Below, piece by piece: positions 1 through 8,294 of a stretch of DNA of 64,000 bases. The stretch spans positions 62,001 to 126,000 of the forward strand of contig NZ_FZPC01000014.1 of NCBI RefSeq assembly GCF_900187975.1, in the 5' to 3' direction. The notes beneath the pieces were generated by a model. It worked only from the letters and a program-made list of their open reading frames with translations. It searched no databases and was not told where the DNA came from. The stretch's first letter is position 1. Each line of letters starts with the position of its first letter. Source of the stretch: Pseudomonas delhiensis. GTDB taxonomy: Bacteria; Pseudomonadota; Gammaproteobacteria; Pseudomonadales; Pseudomonadaceae. The position numbers were made by a program, and so were the translations under genes.

Positions 1-259
1 CGAGGAACAGCGGCCCGCCGGCGGCCAGGCGGATGCCCACCGCGGCGCTCAGCCGGCCCTGGCCGTCGTACAGGCCGAGCAGGTCGGGCAGGAAGTGCTG
101 GACGTCGGCATGGTGCATCCGCGCGAAGCGCTCGTGGACGAAAGCCTCCAGCGCCTCGCGCCCGGGCTCCCCCTCGCGGCGCAGGACCAGGCTGGCCCTG
201 CGCTCGGGGTGGGTGCCGAACTGGAATGGAAAGAGGGCACTCCATTCTGCTTGTGTCAT
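1..259 (-). CDS. Thermostable hemolysin family protein, N-terminal part (cut by window edge)
   Basis: Reading down from ATG at 259, 86 codons are open to the window edge, so the C-terminal part is missing. The visible segment has the layout I associate with the thermostable-hemolysin family (an acetyltransferase-like fold): a short N-terminus, then EALEAFVHERFARMHHADVQ, then a segment on the pattern HFLPDLLGLYDGQGRLSAAV and a GIRLAAGGPLFL strand. Function within the family is poorly settled despite the name. No signal peptide is visible. About 115 bp of plain sequence precede the REP-rich gap to the next gene. The family call is from pattern memory; the start is reasonably secure. Confidence 0.6.
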   Translation of the reverse strand, partial: MTQAEWSALFPFQFGTHPERRASLVLRREGEPGREALEAFVHERFARMHHADVQHFLPDLLGLYDGQGRLSAAVGIRLAAGGPLFL

Positions 260-364
260 GTTTCCCCCAAGGCGGGACTGGCAATGGGAGGGGAGTATCG
301 GCAGCGAATCTGAATGCAGTCTGAAGCTGTGGCGGGGCTGCTCAGTCATCCCGAGTAGATCGCC

Positions 365-660
365 GCGGCGATTCGGCGGATAACGCCGTAGGCGTTATGC
401 GCCCTACGTGGGTACCCGGGAGCTTCGTGATTCTGCTTCACGCCGAACGGTCCCCTCTCCCGCTTGCGGGGGAGGGTTAGGGAGGGGGCGCGGCGTCAGG
501 GTTGGCAGAGGTACGTGAGCGAAGTCCGTCCCCTCTCCCCAACCCTCGCCTACGCGGCCCGCCCTGAAGGGAGAGGGGGCTGTCCCGAGCAAGCGGATAA
601 CGCAGCGTCAGCCGGCAAACTCGTAGGGCGAATAACCGTTCGCGGTTATCCGCCGCCATT
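365..660. repeat. REP-like composite: two palindromes plus a C-rich/G-rich element
   Basis: The gap between the two minus-strand genes contains a palindrome at 375-408 (stem ATAACGCC/GGCGTTAT), a segment on the pattern CCCCTCTCCCGCTTGCGGGG at about 449-495, and a second palindrome at 622-656 (ATAACCG-TTCG-CGGTTAT). The same composite recurs as the tandem unit at 51.6-52.1 kb, including the flanking GGGAGCTTCGTGATTC segment. Confidence 0.8.
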
Positions 661-705
661 CGTGCCGCCGGTGAGTCCAATCGCGGACTCTGTCCGCGAT
701 CGTCC

Positions 706-1521
706 TCACTCGATCTCGAACAACCCGTTGCGGATCGGCCCCACGTTCAGGCGCTCGCGCACGTCGTCGTCGATGCGCGGGGCGTCCGGGCGGTACAGCT
801 TCACCTGGCGGTAGGCGCTGATGCGGTTGATCTCCAGGCCCAGGTATTCCCAGACCACCCGGGTGCACGCCGGGGTGCGCCGGTCGCCGCTGGAGACGCC
901 GGTCTTCAGGCCGTTCAGGCGGGTGATGCGGCTCTTGAAGCTGGGGATGAGGATGGTCTGGCTCATCTCGTTGACGGTGAGCGACTCGTAGTCGATCAGG
1001 AACACCCGGTCCTGCAGCTGGAAGGCCGCGCCCAGGTAGCGGCAGCGCACCCAGTCCTCGGCCTGCACGTCGGTGCTGCTGGAGCGCTCCTGGCGCTCCT
1101 GGCGTTCGAACAGGAAGCTGCCGTCCTCCTCCCACAGGTGCACCAGCGACAGCAGGATGGAGCCGGGCACCGACATGCAGTTGGAGTATTCGAAGTAGTA
1201 GCCGCAGTAGCGCGACAGGTTGCCGGACTGTTCGCGCAGCGGCTCCAGCAGGCGCAGCAGCGGGTCGTTGCGCGGCACGCTGGCCTGGCTGGCGCGGGCG
1301 CCGATCAGGCGGGCGAACTGATCCGGCGGCAGGCCCAGCTCGTAGTCCTCGACGCCGAAGAAGTCGCCGATGCGCTTGAGGTTGAAGGGGGTGGGCTGGC
1401 TCTGCCCGCCGAGGTACTTGTTGAACTGCGCGCGGTTGATCTGCAGCTGCCGGCAGACCTCGGAGATGGAGCGGTAGTGGCTGCAGGCGAGCTTGAGGTT
1501 TTCGCCCAGGTGGTCGGACAT
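706..1521 (-). CDS. HTH-type (XRE-like) transcriptional regulator
   Basis: This 271-residue protein has an N-terminal helix-turn-helix at about residues 10-45 (ISEVCRQLQINRAQFNKYLG), followed by about 200 residues I do not recognise as a named ligand domain. Start ATG at 1521 is chosen because it places the HTH at the extreme N-terminus and a GGAAG lies just upstream; the frame stays open further upstream but runs through the promoter region. It is divergent from the AGCS symporter, and the shared gap holds three GATGCGA/TCGCATC copies that could be its operators. The regulator may control itself and the symporter-asparaginase pair; that is inference. Confidence 0.75.
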   Translation of the reverse strand: MSDHLGENLKLACSHYRSISEVCRQLQINRAQFNKYLGGQSQPTPFNLKRIGDFFGVEDYELGLPPDQFARLIGARASQASVPRNDPLLRLLEPLREQSGNLSRYCGYYFEYSNCMSVPGSILLSLVHLWEEDGSFLFERQERQERSSSTDVQAEDWVRCRYLGAAFQLQDRVFLIDYESLTVNEMSQTILIPSFKSRITRLNGLKTGVSSGDRRTPACTRVVWEYLGLEINRISAYRQVKLYRPDAPRIDDDVRERLNVGPIRNGLFEIE

Positions 1522-1537
1522 CGGTGGCTTCCGGGGT

Positions 1538-1592
1538 GATGCGAGTGGCGCAAGTATAGCATCAGGTCGCATCAACTCGTAACAGGATGCGA
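1538..1592. promoter_or_regulatory. Candidate operator: three GATGCGA half-sites
   Basis: GATGCGA occurs at 1538-1544 and 1586-1592, and its reverse complement TCGCATC at 1567-1573. The last two form an inverted repeat with 12 bp between arms. All three lie between the HTH regulator and the divergent symporter. Confidence 0.4.
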
Positions 1593-1699
1593 AATTGTCA
1601 CGGGCCCGCGCCTTGGCCAACCTTGCCCGCCAACGCCAGGCCCCACCCGGCGCCTGACGCCTCTCTTCCATCCGAAGAACAAGAATCGAGGTCATACCC

Positions 1700-3142
1700 A
1701 TGCTCGAAGCGCTCAACGACTTCCTCTCCGGGAAGGTTCTCATCGTGCTCATCGTCGGACTCGGCAGCTACTTCACCCTGCGCTCCCGGTTCGTCCAGTT
1801 CCGCCACTTCGGCCACATGTTCGGCGTGTTCAAGGAGTCCATCCGCGGCCAGGCCGGCCAGCTGAGCTCGTTCCAGGCGCTGATGCTGAGCCTCGCCGGG
1901 CGCGTGGGCGCGGGCAACATCGCCGGCGTCGGCATCGCCGTGACCCTCGGCGGCCCCGGCGCGGTGTTCTGGATGTGGGTGACCGCGCTGGTGGGCATGT
2001 CCAGCAGCTTCTTCGAGTGCACCCTGGCCCAGGTCTACAAGCGCGCCGACGGCGATGGCCTGTACCGCGGCGGCCCGGCGTACTACATCCAGCACGGCCT
2101 GAAGCTCAAGGGCATGGCGGTGGTGTTCTCCGTGCTGCTGCTGGTGACCTACGGCTTCGCCTTCAATGGCCTGCAGTCCTACACCGTGACCCATTCGCTG
2201 CAGAACGCCTTCGGCTTCGCTCCGCAGCACACCGGCATCGCCCTGGCGGTGCTGCTGGCCATCGTCTTCGTCGGCGGCATCAAGCGCATCGCCGCGGTGT
2301 CCGACCTGCTGGTGCCGGTCAAGACCCTGGCCTACATCGGTGTCACCCTGTACGTGATCGGCAGCCAGATCGAGCACGTGCCGGCCATGCTGGAAACCAT
2401 CTTCAGGAGCGCCTTCGGCCTCGACCCGGCGTTCGGCGGCCTGCTCGGCAGCGCCATCGTCATGGGCGTGAAGCGCGGCGTGTTCGCCAACGAGGCGGGC
2501 CTGGGTAGCGCGCCCAACGTCGCCGCCGTGGCCGCCGTGCGCCACCCGGCCTCGCAGGGCGTGGTGCAGGCCTTCAGCGTGTTCCTCGACACCTTCGTCA
2601 TCTGCACCTGCACCGCGCTGCTGATCCTGCTCTCGGGCTTCTACACCCCCGGCTTCGAGGGCGACGGCATCACGCTCACCCAGAACTCCCTGGCGGCGGT
2701 GGTCGGTGACTGGGGCCGGCTGTTCGTCAGCGTCGCGCTGTCGCTGTTCGTCTTCACCTGCATCCTCTACAACTACTACCTGGGCGAGAACAGCCTGCAG
2801 TTCCTCAGCCGCAACCGCCTGGTGCTGATCGGCTACCGCGCCCTGGTGCTGGCGCTGATCGTCTGGGGCTCGGTGCAGAACCTGTCCACGGTGTTCGCCT
2901 TCGCCGACATCACCATGACCTGCCTGGCCTTCGTCAACCTGCTGGCCCTGGCCCTGCTGTTCAAGGTTGGCCTGCGGGTGATGGGCGATTACGATGCACA
3001 GCGTCGCGCCGGCATCGACCAGCCGGTGTTTGACTCCGCCCAGTTCGCCGACCTCGACCTGGACCGCGATGCCTGGCCGGCCGGCCGGAGCGCCGAGGCC
3101 GCCCGCGAAATCCCCGCTGGCCTGCCGCAGGCGCAACGCTGA
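1700..3142 (+). CDS. Alanine/glycine:cation symporter family (AGCS) transporter
   Basis: This 480-residue inner-membrane protein has about 10-11 hydrophobic segments. It carries the AGCS hallmark VKRGVFANEAGLGSAP at about residues 257-272 and the N-terminal block LAGRVGAGNIAGVGIAVTLG, in which glycine-rich helices line the ion path. AGCS members import small neutral amino acids with Na+ (or H+). The asparaginase gene follows 60 bp later on the same strand, so the two may be co-transcribed and the substrate could be asparagine or another small amino acid; substrate cannot be read from sequence. The C-terminal 50 residues are a hydrophilic cytoplasmic tail. Confidence 0.85.
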   Translation: MLEALNDFLSGKVLIVLIVGLGSYFTLRSRFVQFRHFGHMFGVFKESIRGQAGQLSSFQALMLSLAGRVGAGNIAGVGIAVTLGGPGAVFWMWVTALVGMSSSFFECTLAQVYKRADGDGLYRGGPAYYIQHGLKLKGMAVVFSVLLLVTYGFAFNGLQSYTVTHSLQNAFGFAPQHTGIALAVLLAIVFVGGIKRIAAVSDLLVPVKTLAYIGVTLYVIGSQIEHVPAMLETIFRSAFGLDPAFGGLLGSAIVMGVKRGVFANEAGLGSAPNVAAVAAVRHPASQGVVQAFSVFLDTFVICTCTALLILLSGFYTPGFEGDGITLTQNSLAAVVGDWGRLFVSVALSLFVFTCILYNYYLGENSLQFLSRNRLVLIGYRALVLALIVWGSVQNLSTVFAFADITMTCLAFVNLLALALLFKVGLRVMGDYDAQRRAGIDQPVFDSAQFADLDLDRDAWPAGRSAEAAREIPAGLPQAQR

Positions 3143-3202
3143 CGGCCGCGCGGGCCGTCCCGGCGGTCGGCCCGCGCCACAACAAGAACGCAGGATCAGC
3201 CC

Positions 3203-4195
3203 ATGCGCGCAGTCAAGAACCTCTTCGTCCTCTACACCGGCGGCACCATCGGCATGCTGCAGACGCCCGAAGGCCTGGCCCCGGCCAGCGGCTTCGAGGC
3301 GCGCATGCGCGAATGGCTGGCCGGCAGCGGCCGGCAGCCGACCTTCGCCTGGGGCTTCCGGGAAATGCAGCCGCTGCTGGACAGCGCCAACATGCGGCAG
3401 GCCAACTGGCTGGCCATGCGCGACGCCATAGTGGAAGCGGTGGAGCAGGGCGGCCATGACGGCGTGCTGGTGCTGCACGGCACCGACACCCTGGCCTACA
3501 CCGCGGCGGCGCTGTCGTTCCTGCTGCTGGGCCTGGATGCGCCGGTGCTGCTGACCGGCTCCATGCTGCCCGCCGGCGCGCCCGGCAGCGACGCCTGGGC
3601 CAACCTCGGCGGCGCCCTGGACGTGCTGGAAGGCGGCCAGGCCAGCGGCGTGCAACTCTACTTCGGCGGCGCGCTACTGCACGGCGCGCGCGCCACCAAG
3701 CTGCACAGCGAAGCCTTCGACGCCTTCACCACGCTGCCGCGCCACCGCGACGGCGGGCACGCCGCGCAACTGCCCGAGGCGCTGGGCTACCGGCAAGCGC
3801 GCAGGCCCGTACGCCTGGCGGTGCAGCCGCTGTTCCCCGGCCTGCAGGCCGAGCAACTGGACGCCGTGCTGAACAGCGGCGTGCAGGGCCTGCTGCTGGA
3901 GTGCTACGGCAGCGGCACCGGCCCCTCGGACAACCAGGCGCTGCTCGATGCCCTGAGCCGGGCCCGCCGCCGCGGCGTGCTGCTGGCCGCCATCAGCCAG
4001 TGCCCGGCGGGCAGCGTGGTGTTCGACACCTACGCCGCCGGCAGCCGCCTGCGCGACACCGGCCTGGTGTCCGGCGGCGGCATGACCCGCGAAGCGGCCC
4101 TGGGCAAGCTGTTCGCCCTGCTGGGCGCGGGGCTGGACGTGGAAGAGGCCGAGCGCTGGTTCGCCCTGGACCTGTGTGGCGAGTTGGCTGAATAG
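3203..4195 (+). CDS. ansA: L-asparaginase (type I-like, cytoplasmic)
   Basis: At 330 residues this matches the asparaginase/glutaminase family, which hydrolyses asparagine to aspartate and ammonia. Both catalytic signatures are present: YTGGTIGM at residues 11-18 (Thr12 nucleophile) and VLHGTDTLAY near residues 90-99 (Thr-Asp pair). There is no signal peptide, so it should be cytosolic. The ATG at 3203 has an AGGATCAG ribosome-binding stretch upstream. It lies directly after the AGCS symporter, which suggests an uptake-plus-hydrolysis unit. Family assignment is firm; the ansA label reflects cytoplasmic type rather than proven orthology. Confidence 0.88.
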   Translation: MRAVKNLFVLYTGGTIGMLQTPEGLAPASGFEARMREWLAGSGRQPTFAWGFREMQPLLDSANMRQANWLAMRDAIVEAVEQGGHDGVLVLHGTDTLAYTAAALSFLLLGLDAPVLLTGSMLPAGAPGSDAWANLGGALDVLEGGQASGVQLYFGGALLHGARATKLHSEAFDAFTTLPRHRDGGHAAQLPEALGYRQARRPVRLAVQPLFPGLQAEQLDAVLNSGVQGLLLECYGSGTGPSDNQALLDALSRARRRGVLLAAISQCPAGSVVFDTYAAGSRLRDTGLVSGGGMTREAALGKLFALLGAGLDVEEAERWFALDLCGELAE

Positions 4196-4223
4196 GCGGG
4201 CGGGTTCATCGTGCCGCGCCTGT

Positions 4224-4703
4224 TCAGGCGCCGAAGGCCTCGCGCAGGCGCGCGATCACGCTATCGATGTCGGGCCCGTGGATGGCCGGCGGTTGCTCCG
4301 CCTCACCGAACTCGCGCCAGATGAACAGCGTCAGCTCGGCGCCGTCGGTGCCGCCGAGGGCGGGGTTGCCGAAGCGCTGCAGCGCACGATAGCGTTCGTC
4401 GGCCCAGAAGGCGTCCTCGACCCAGGGGTAGACCGGAATGAAATGGAAATGCACGGGGAAGCCGGGGGAATGGCCGTAGCGGCCGATGTACAGCCACCTG
4501 GGCTGCAACTGCTCTTCCAGGATGCGCTGGGTACGGGCCTGGAGCACGCCGAGTTCGGCCAGGGCAGCCGCGGGCAGGTCAGCCAGGGAACCGGCCGCGG
4601 CCCGGGAGCCCAGCATCAGGTAGCCGGGCAGGGCCGAGGCCATGTGGTGGTTGAGCGTCCAGTGCTGCGTCTGGTGGACGATGAGGCGGTGCGGAATGTC
4701 CAT
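4224..4703 (-). CDS. HIT-like family protein
   Basis: The 159-residue product has the histidine-triad-like core PVHFHFIPVYPW near residue 84. The usual HxHxHxx motif keeps its first two histidines, but the third position is not His. HIT proteins are nucleotide hydrolases or transferases. It is convergent with ansA, with a 28 bp gap. ATG at 4703 begins the protein just before conserved-looking sequence (MDIPHRLIVHQTQHW); the frame extends upstream into REP sequence, which I treat as non-coding. No substrate can be proposed. Confidence 0.7.
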   Translation of the reverse strand: MDIPHRLIVHQTQHWTLNHHMASALPGYLMLGSRAAAGSLADLPAAALAELGVLQARTQRILEEQLQPRWLYIGRYGHSPGFPVHFHFIPVYPWVEDAFWADERYRALQRFGNPALGGTDGAELTLFIWREFGEAEQPPAIHGPDIDSVIARLREAFGA

Positions 4704-4764
4704 CGGGCTCGGCCGGCTGTTCGGGGCAGGCAGGGTAGCAAGCCCCGGCTTCGCCGTTCCAGCG

Positions 4765-5041
4765 CGTAGGGCGCATAACCGTTCGCGGTTATCCGCCGCC
4801 GGCTGGAACACCGGTGCCTCGGGAAAACGGCGGATAACGCCGTAGGCGTTATGCGCCCTACGATTTTCGATTTCTGCCGAAACGGGGTGCACACCAACCC
4901 AAGGTCGCGGGTGAAGGATCGTGCCTGACTGCCCAGCGGCTCAGGACAGCCCCCTCTCCCGCTTGCGGGAGAGGGTTGGGGAGAGGGGCTCTTGAGCCCG
5001 CCGCTGAATCCCCTTCGCGAGCAATCTCGCTCCTACGCGGG
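4765..5041. repeat. REP-like palindromes and C/G-rich element
   Basis: Two palindromes face each other at 4765-4800 (ATAACCG-TTCG-CGGTTAT stem) and 4829-4862 (ATAACGCC-GTA-GGCGTTAT stem). They are followed by CCCCTCTCCCGCTTGCGGGA at 4951-4970 with its purine-rich continuation to 4988, and by a GCGAGCAATCTCGC palindrome at about 5017-5030. This fills the gap between the HIT gene and the acetyltransferase gene. Confidence 0.8.
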
Positions 5042-5491
5042 CCCGACAACCCCCTTGCGCATGAACACCCGCGCAAAACCGTCCTCCGTGGCCCGGTGCG
5101 TTTCCCGGTAGCCCAGCTTCGTGTAGAGGGCGATGTTCTCGGTCATCAACTGGTTCGTATAGAGTTCGATGGCCTCAAGGCGCCGGGCCCGCGCATAGTC
5201 CTCGCAGAACGCCAGCAGCGCCTTGCCGATGCCCCGGCCCTTGAACGCCGGCGCAACCGCGATGTTCTCCAGCAGCACTACCGGCCCCTGGAGGCGGAGC
5301 ACCAGCACACCGGCCACTTCGCCATCGCGTGCGCACACGAACACATCGGCCTCGGCGACCACCTGCCGGTAGTCGTCGAGCATGGGTGCGGGCTTGCGGC
5401 CGATGCGCGGGATGTAGGGGCTGTAGGCCTCGTCCACCAGCCGGGCGATGGCGGGGGCGTCGTCGGGGGTGGCTTGGCGAAAGACTTGCAT
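5033..5491 (-). CDS. GNAT family N-acetyltransferase
   Basis: This 152-residue cytosolic protein has a complete GNAT fold: motif A is IAVAPAFKGRGIGKALL at about residues 76-92 (the acetyl-CoA pyrophosphate loop, Q/RxxGxG/A), preceded by a strand with VAGVLVLRLQG and followed by the motif B strand IELYTN and YTKLGYRE near the C-terminus. Substrate is unknown. It is a single gene whose 5' end borders the AT-rich island. ATG at 5491 gives a normal family length. Confidence 0.88.
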   Translation of the reverse strand: MQVFRQATPDDAPAIARLVDEAYSPYIPRIGRKPAPMLDDYRQVVAEADVFVCARDGEVAGVLVLRLQGPVVLLENIAVAPAFKGRGIGKALLAFCEDYARARRLEAIELYTNQLMTENIALYTKLGYRETHRATEDGFARVFMRKGVVGPA

Positions 5492-5714
5492 ATCCTTTAT
5501 CTCATATGTTTGAAAGTTTGTGATGCAAGCATTGTCGTGGAGCGGGCAATATCAATGTACGAAAATTTTTATTTGAGGCTTAAGGAAGTGGTGGATATGG
5601 TCGCTAGAAAGTAAAAATTGAGTTTTAAAGGCTTTCTCAGTGTAAGACTGATCACTGGCCTAAGAATGGCTAGGGGTGAAGATTTAATTTGATTTTATGC
5701 GAGAGGTGTTCTGG
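5492..5714. other. AT-rich non-coding gap
   Basis: Sequence composition switches abruptly from GC-rich to AT-rich near 5490. I see no gene, palindrome or recognisable promoter that I would defend. It is the left shoulder of the AT-rich island that runs to about 6.8 kb. Confidence 0.4.
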
Positions 5715-6149
5715 ATGGAAGTTATTTTTGTTTTGGTCTTGTTGTTCGTGTATTTTCCGGCGGTATTTGGGGTTGTTGCGAATGCGGCAGGCATGCAGGG
5801 CAATACAGCTGATTCAGTATTTTCTTATCTTTTTAAGGCGATAAAGTATTCCTCAATTGATGGGCGATACGTTATCTCTATAATATTTTTCATGATCTTT
5901 ATGTGTCCGATATTTATTTATAAGAAATTTATAGGGCCGTCAAGTGGGTTGGCGAGTCTTATTGCTTTAGTTTTGATGGTTTTTATGATGGTTGTTTCTA
6001 TTGTTGCAATATACTCTTCGCCTTTGATAAGGGATTTTTATAAGAGGTTTTTCTATGGAATAAATTTAATTGTGGCCGCATTTGCAGCTATTAATCTGTC
6101 GAGGGCTACAAGCTATGCGGAAGGGATAGTTTGTTGGGGTAAGGGCTAG
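5715..6149 (+). CDS. Hypothetical small membrane protein (AT-rich island)
   Basis: I do not recognise this 144-residue protein. It has four strongly hydrophobic segments (roughly residues 1-20, 48-65, 75-100 and 112-130) separated by short basic loops, consistent with a four-helix inner-membrane protein. ATG at 5715 is preferred over ATG at 5697 because AGAGG at 5702-5706 lies 8 bp upstream of it. Codon use is strikingly AT-rich (ATA, TTT, AAA, TTA) compared with neighbours, which suggests horizontal acquisition. A second membrane-protein gene follows after 37 bp, so they may form a unit. A polytopic immunity protein is one possibility, but nothing shows it. Confidence 0.55.
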   Translation: MEVIFVLVLLFVYFPAVFGVVANAAGMQGNTADSVFSYLFKAIKYSSIDGRYVISIIFFMIFMCPIFIYKKFIGPSSGLASLIALVLMVFMMVVSIVAIYSSPLIRDFYKRFFYGINLIVAAFAAINLSRATSYAEGIVCWGKG

Positions 6150-6186
6150 TGAGTTACCTACGGGCCTTACATGGATTAGCATCCTT

Positions 6187-6702
6187 ATGGTTCCGGTTGC
6201 GTGGGCAATAACTATTTCAATGTGGTCCATGGCGATTCATGTAGTGACATTGATTTATACTATTTACAATGAGGTGCGTGAAGAAAGACGCAGGGGAATA
6301 CATGTTTCGCAGTGCTCTAGCGCTAAGTCATCGTCAAAGATTCCTAATGGATTACTGCTGACTTTAGGCTTTGTTGTCTTGGCTGTGTCGCCTGTTAGTA
6401 TAGCGAGTTTTCTATTGAAATCCTCAGGTGCTGAGAAGTTTGTTCGTGAAGAACTGGTTGATGCCAGTTTTCATATAAGTCCGGAAGAGTGCGGGATTAA
6501 AGAGGCTCTGGGGGCAAGGATCGCATACTTGGAGATTGGGAAAGCAGTAATTGCAATTCCTGACAAGAAACTTGGATTTCAATTTAGATCTGTTGAGTGC
6601 GTTAAGAATTGGAGTAAGCCTGCAGATATTGAGAGGCTTATTGCGAGTATAAATTCTGAATTTGATGAAGCCAAGCATCCAGATTCTTCAGTAAGCAGGT
6701 GA
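6187..6702 (+). CDS. Hypothetical membrane-anchored protein (AT-rich island)
   Basis: This 171-residue protein is unrecognised. It has a hydrophobic segment at residues 3-25 and another at about 53-76, with a basic loop between them, then a mostly soluble C-terminal domain of about 95 residues containing two cysteines. There is no clear Shine-Dalgarno at ATG 6187, so translational coupling to the upstream gene or a slightly different start is possible. Base composition is AT-rich like the preceding gene. An inverted repeat just after the stop may end the transcript. Confidence 0.5.
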   Translation: MVPVAWAITISMWSMAIHVVTLIYTIYNEVREERRRGIHVSQCSSAKSSSKIPNGLLLTLGFVVLAVSPVSIASFLLKSSGAEKFVREELVDASFHISPEECGIKEALGARIAYLEIGKAVIAIPDKKLGFQFRSVECVKNWSKPADIERLIASINSEFDEAKHPDSSVSR

Positions 6703-6706
6703 TGAC

Positions 6707-6739
6707 ATGGCTGGCTAGTCCAGGGGACTGGCCAGCCAT
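6707..6739 (+). terminator. Hairpin after the AT-rich gene pair
   Basis: ATGGCTGGC and GCCAGCCAT form the outer arms and AGTCC/GGACT the inner arms. There is no long T-run, so it may be a weak or factor-dependent terminator. Confidence 0.5.
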
Positions 6740-6830
6740 CTTGGCCATTACTGTTCGGTTTCTGATCCATCATGCAGCCTAAAGTAGGCTGGAGAGCTGG
6801 AGCGTGGTCTCTGATGAGATGAGGCTGCGA

Positions 6831-7496
6831 TCAGCCCAAGCGCATAGATAGCTCGACGTCCTCGGCGAAAGGCACCGACAGGTAGCCGTTGCCGACGTCG
6901 CGCACCCGCGCCAGGTACTCCGGGCTGTGGTCGGCGTTGTCGGCGACGATCAGCGTGCCGGGGCGCAGGCGGCTTTCCACCAGGGCGAGGATTTCCGGGT
7001 AGAGCGCCTTGGCTCCGTCGAGCAGCAGCAGGTCGATGCGTTCCGGCAGGTCGCGCGCCAGAGTCTGCAGGGCGTCGCCCTCGCGGATCTCCACCAGGTC
7101 GGCCAGGCCGCCGGCGCTCAGGTTGGCCCGGGCGCGCTGCACCTTGGACGGTTCGAACTCGCTGCCGATCAGGCGGCCGCCGCCGTTGTCGCGCAGGGCC
7201 GCGGCGAGGTGCAGGGTGGAGATGCCGAAGGAGGTGCCGAACTCGACGATGCTGCGTGCCTGGCAGCTGCGCGCCAGCATGTACAGCAGCGCGCCGGTGG
7301 CGCGCGAGACGGCGAGCGGCAGGTCCTTTAGGCGCCCGTAGAGGTCGCGGTACTCGGTCTTGCTGCCCATCAGGCGCGACAGTTCCTCGCCGGACAGGCC
7401 GGTGATGGCGGGGCTTCTGGCCGGCTCGCTGGCGTCGGCCTCGGCGAACAGGCGTTCCAGCAGGGGGGCGACGGGGGTGGTGGTGAGGGTGGTCAT
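6831..7496 (-). CDS. SAM-dependent O-methyltransferase family protein
   Basis: This 221-residue class I methyltransferase resembles the catechol/caffeoyl-CoA O-methyltransferase type. The SAM-binding motif I is IVEFGTSFGIS (about residues 85-95), with GSEFEPSKV as the acidic ribose-binding strand and LLLLDGAKALYP as the metal-binding DGAK-like motif. The acceptor is unknown. It is divergent from a TetR regulator, and the shared promoter carries a palindrome, so it is probably repressed by that regulator. The ATG start at 7496 gives a family-typical N-terminal helical extension. Confidence 0.83.
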   Translation of the reverse strand: MTTLTTTPVAPLLERLFAEADASEPARSPAITGLSGEELSRLMGSKTEYRDLYGRLKDLPLAVSRATGALLYMLARSCQARSIVEFGTSFGISTLHLAAALRDNGGGRLIGSEFEPSKVQRARANLSAGGLADLVEIREGDALQTLARDLPERIDLLLLDGAKALYPEILALVESRLRPGTLIVADNADHSPEYLARVRDVGNGYLSVPFAEDVELSMRLG

Positions 7497-7547
7497 GGGG
7501 TGACTCCGAAGGTGGGTTGAGCGCTTCAGGGCGCCCGACTAGAATGC

Positions 7548-7559
7548 GACGAATTCGTC
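7548..7559. promoter_or_regulatory. Palindromic candidate TetR operator
   Basis: GACGAATTCGTC is a perfect 12 bp palindrome between the divergent methyltransferase and TetR genes, 33 bp upstream of the chosen TetR start. Confidence 0.45.
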
Positions 7560-7591
7560 ATGTTTCACTATTCGCATTCCCGGAGTCCCCC

Positions 7592-8260
7592 ATGGGCGAA
7601 CGCCGCAGCCCGCGGATTTCCTCGCGCAAGCAGCCCCGGCAGGCCCGCTCGACCGAGCTGGTCGCCGCCATTCTCGACGCCGCTGTTCAGGTTCTGGCGA
7701 AGGAGGGCGCGCAGCGCTTCACCACCGCGCGGGTGGCCGAACGGGCCGGCGTCAGCGTCGGCTCGCTGTACCAGTACTTCCCCAACAAGGCGGCGATCCT
7801 GTTCCGCCTGCAGAGCGACGAATGGCGCCAGACCAGCGAGATGCTGCGCGGCATCCTCGAAGACCCCCGGCAACCGCCCTTGGCGCGCCTGCGCACCCTG
7901 GTGCACGCCTTCGTCCGTTCGGAATGCGAGGAAGCGACGGTCCGCATCGCGCTCAACGACGCCGCGCCGCTCTACCGCGACGCACCCGAGGCGCGGGAGG
8001 CCAAGGCGGCCGGCGAGCGCATCTTCCACACCTTCATGGCGCAGGTGCTGCCCGATGCTTCGAGCGAGGCGCGGGCGCTGGCCGTGGAACTGGTCACGAC
8101 CACGCTCGGCGCGGTGGGCAAGCAGTTCTCGGAAACGCCGCGGACGGATGAGGAAATCGAGCGTTATGCCGGGGCGATGGCGGATATGTTCTGCGCGTAC
8201 CTGCGGGGGCTCGCCACGGGCGGACATTTACCCGCCGTCGCATGTGGAAACGGCGGATAA
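7592..8260 (+). CDS. TetR/AcrR family transcriptional regulator
   Basis: The 222-residue protein has a typical TetR N-terminal HTH at about residues 22-65 (RFTTARVAERAGVSVGSLYQ, then YFPNKAAIL) and a helical ligand-binding C-terminus. ATG at 7592 is chosen for the GGAG 8 bp upstream; the longer frame from 7517 would run through the putative operator. It is divergent from the O-methyltransferase gene and likely represses that gene and itself. The ligand is unknown. The last residues run into REP sequence, so the C-terminal tail may be repeat-derived. Confidence 0.85.
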   Translation: MGERRSPRISSRKQPRQARSTELVAAILDAAVQVLAKEGAQRFTTARVAERAGVSVGSLYQYFPNKAAILFRLQSDEWRQTSEMLRGILEDPRQPPLARLRTLVHAFVRSECEEATVRIALNDAAPLYRDAPEAREAKAAGERIFHTFMAQVLPDASSEARALAVELVTTTLGAVGKQFSETPRTDEEIERYAGAMADMFCAYLRGLATGGHLPAVACGNGG

Positions 8261-8290
8261 CGCCTGGGGCGTTATGCGCCCTACGGGGAA
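8245..8290. repeat. REP-like palindrome
   Basis: ATAACGCCTGGGGCGTTAT stem with the standard flanks CGGCGG and GCGCCCTACG, directly after the TetR stop and before the convergent gene. Confidence 0.75.
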
Positions 8291-8294
8291 TGCC

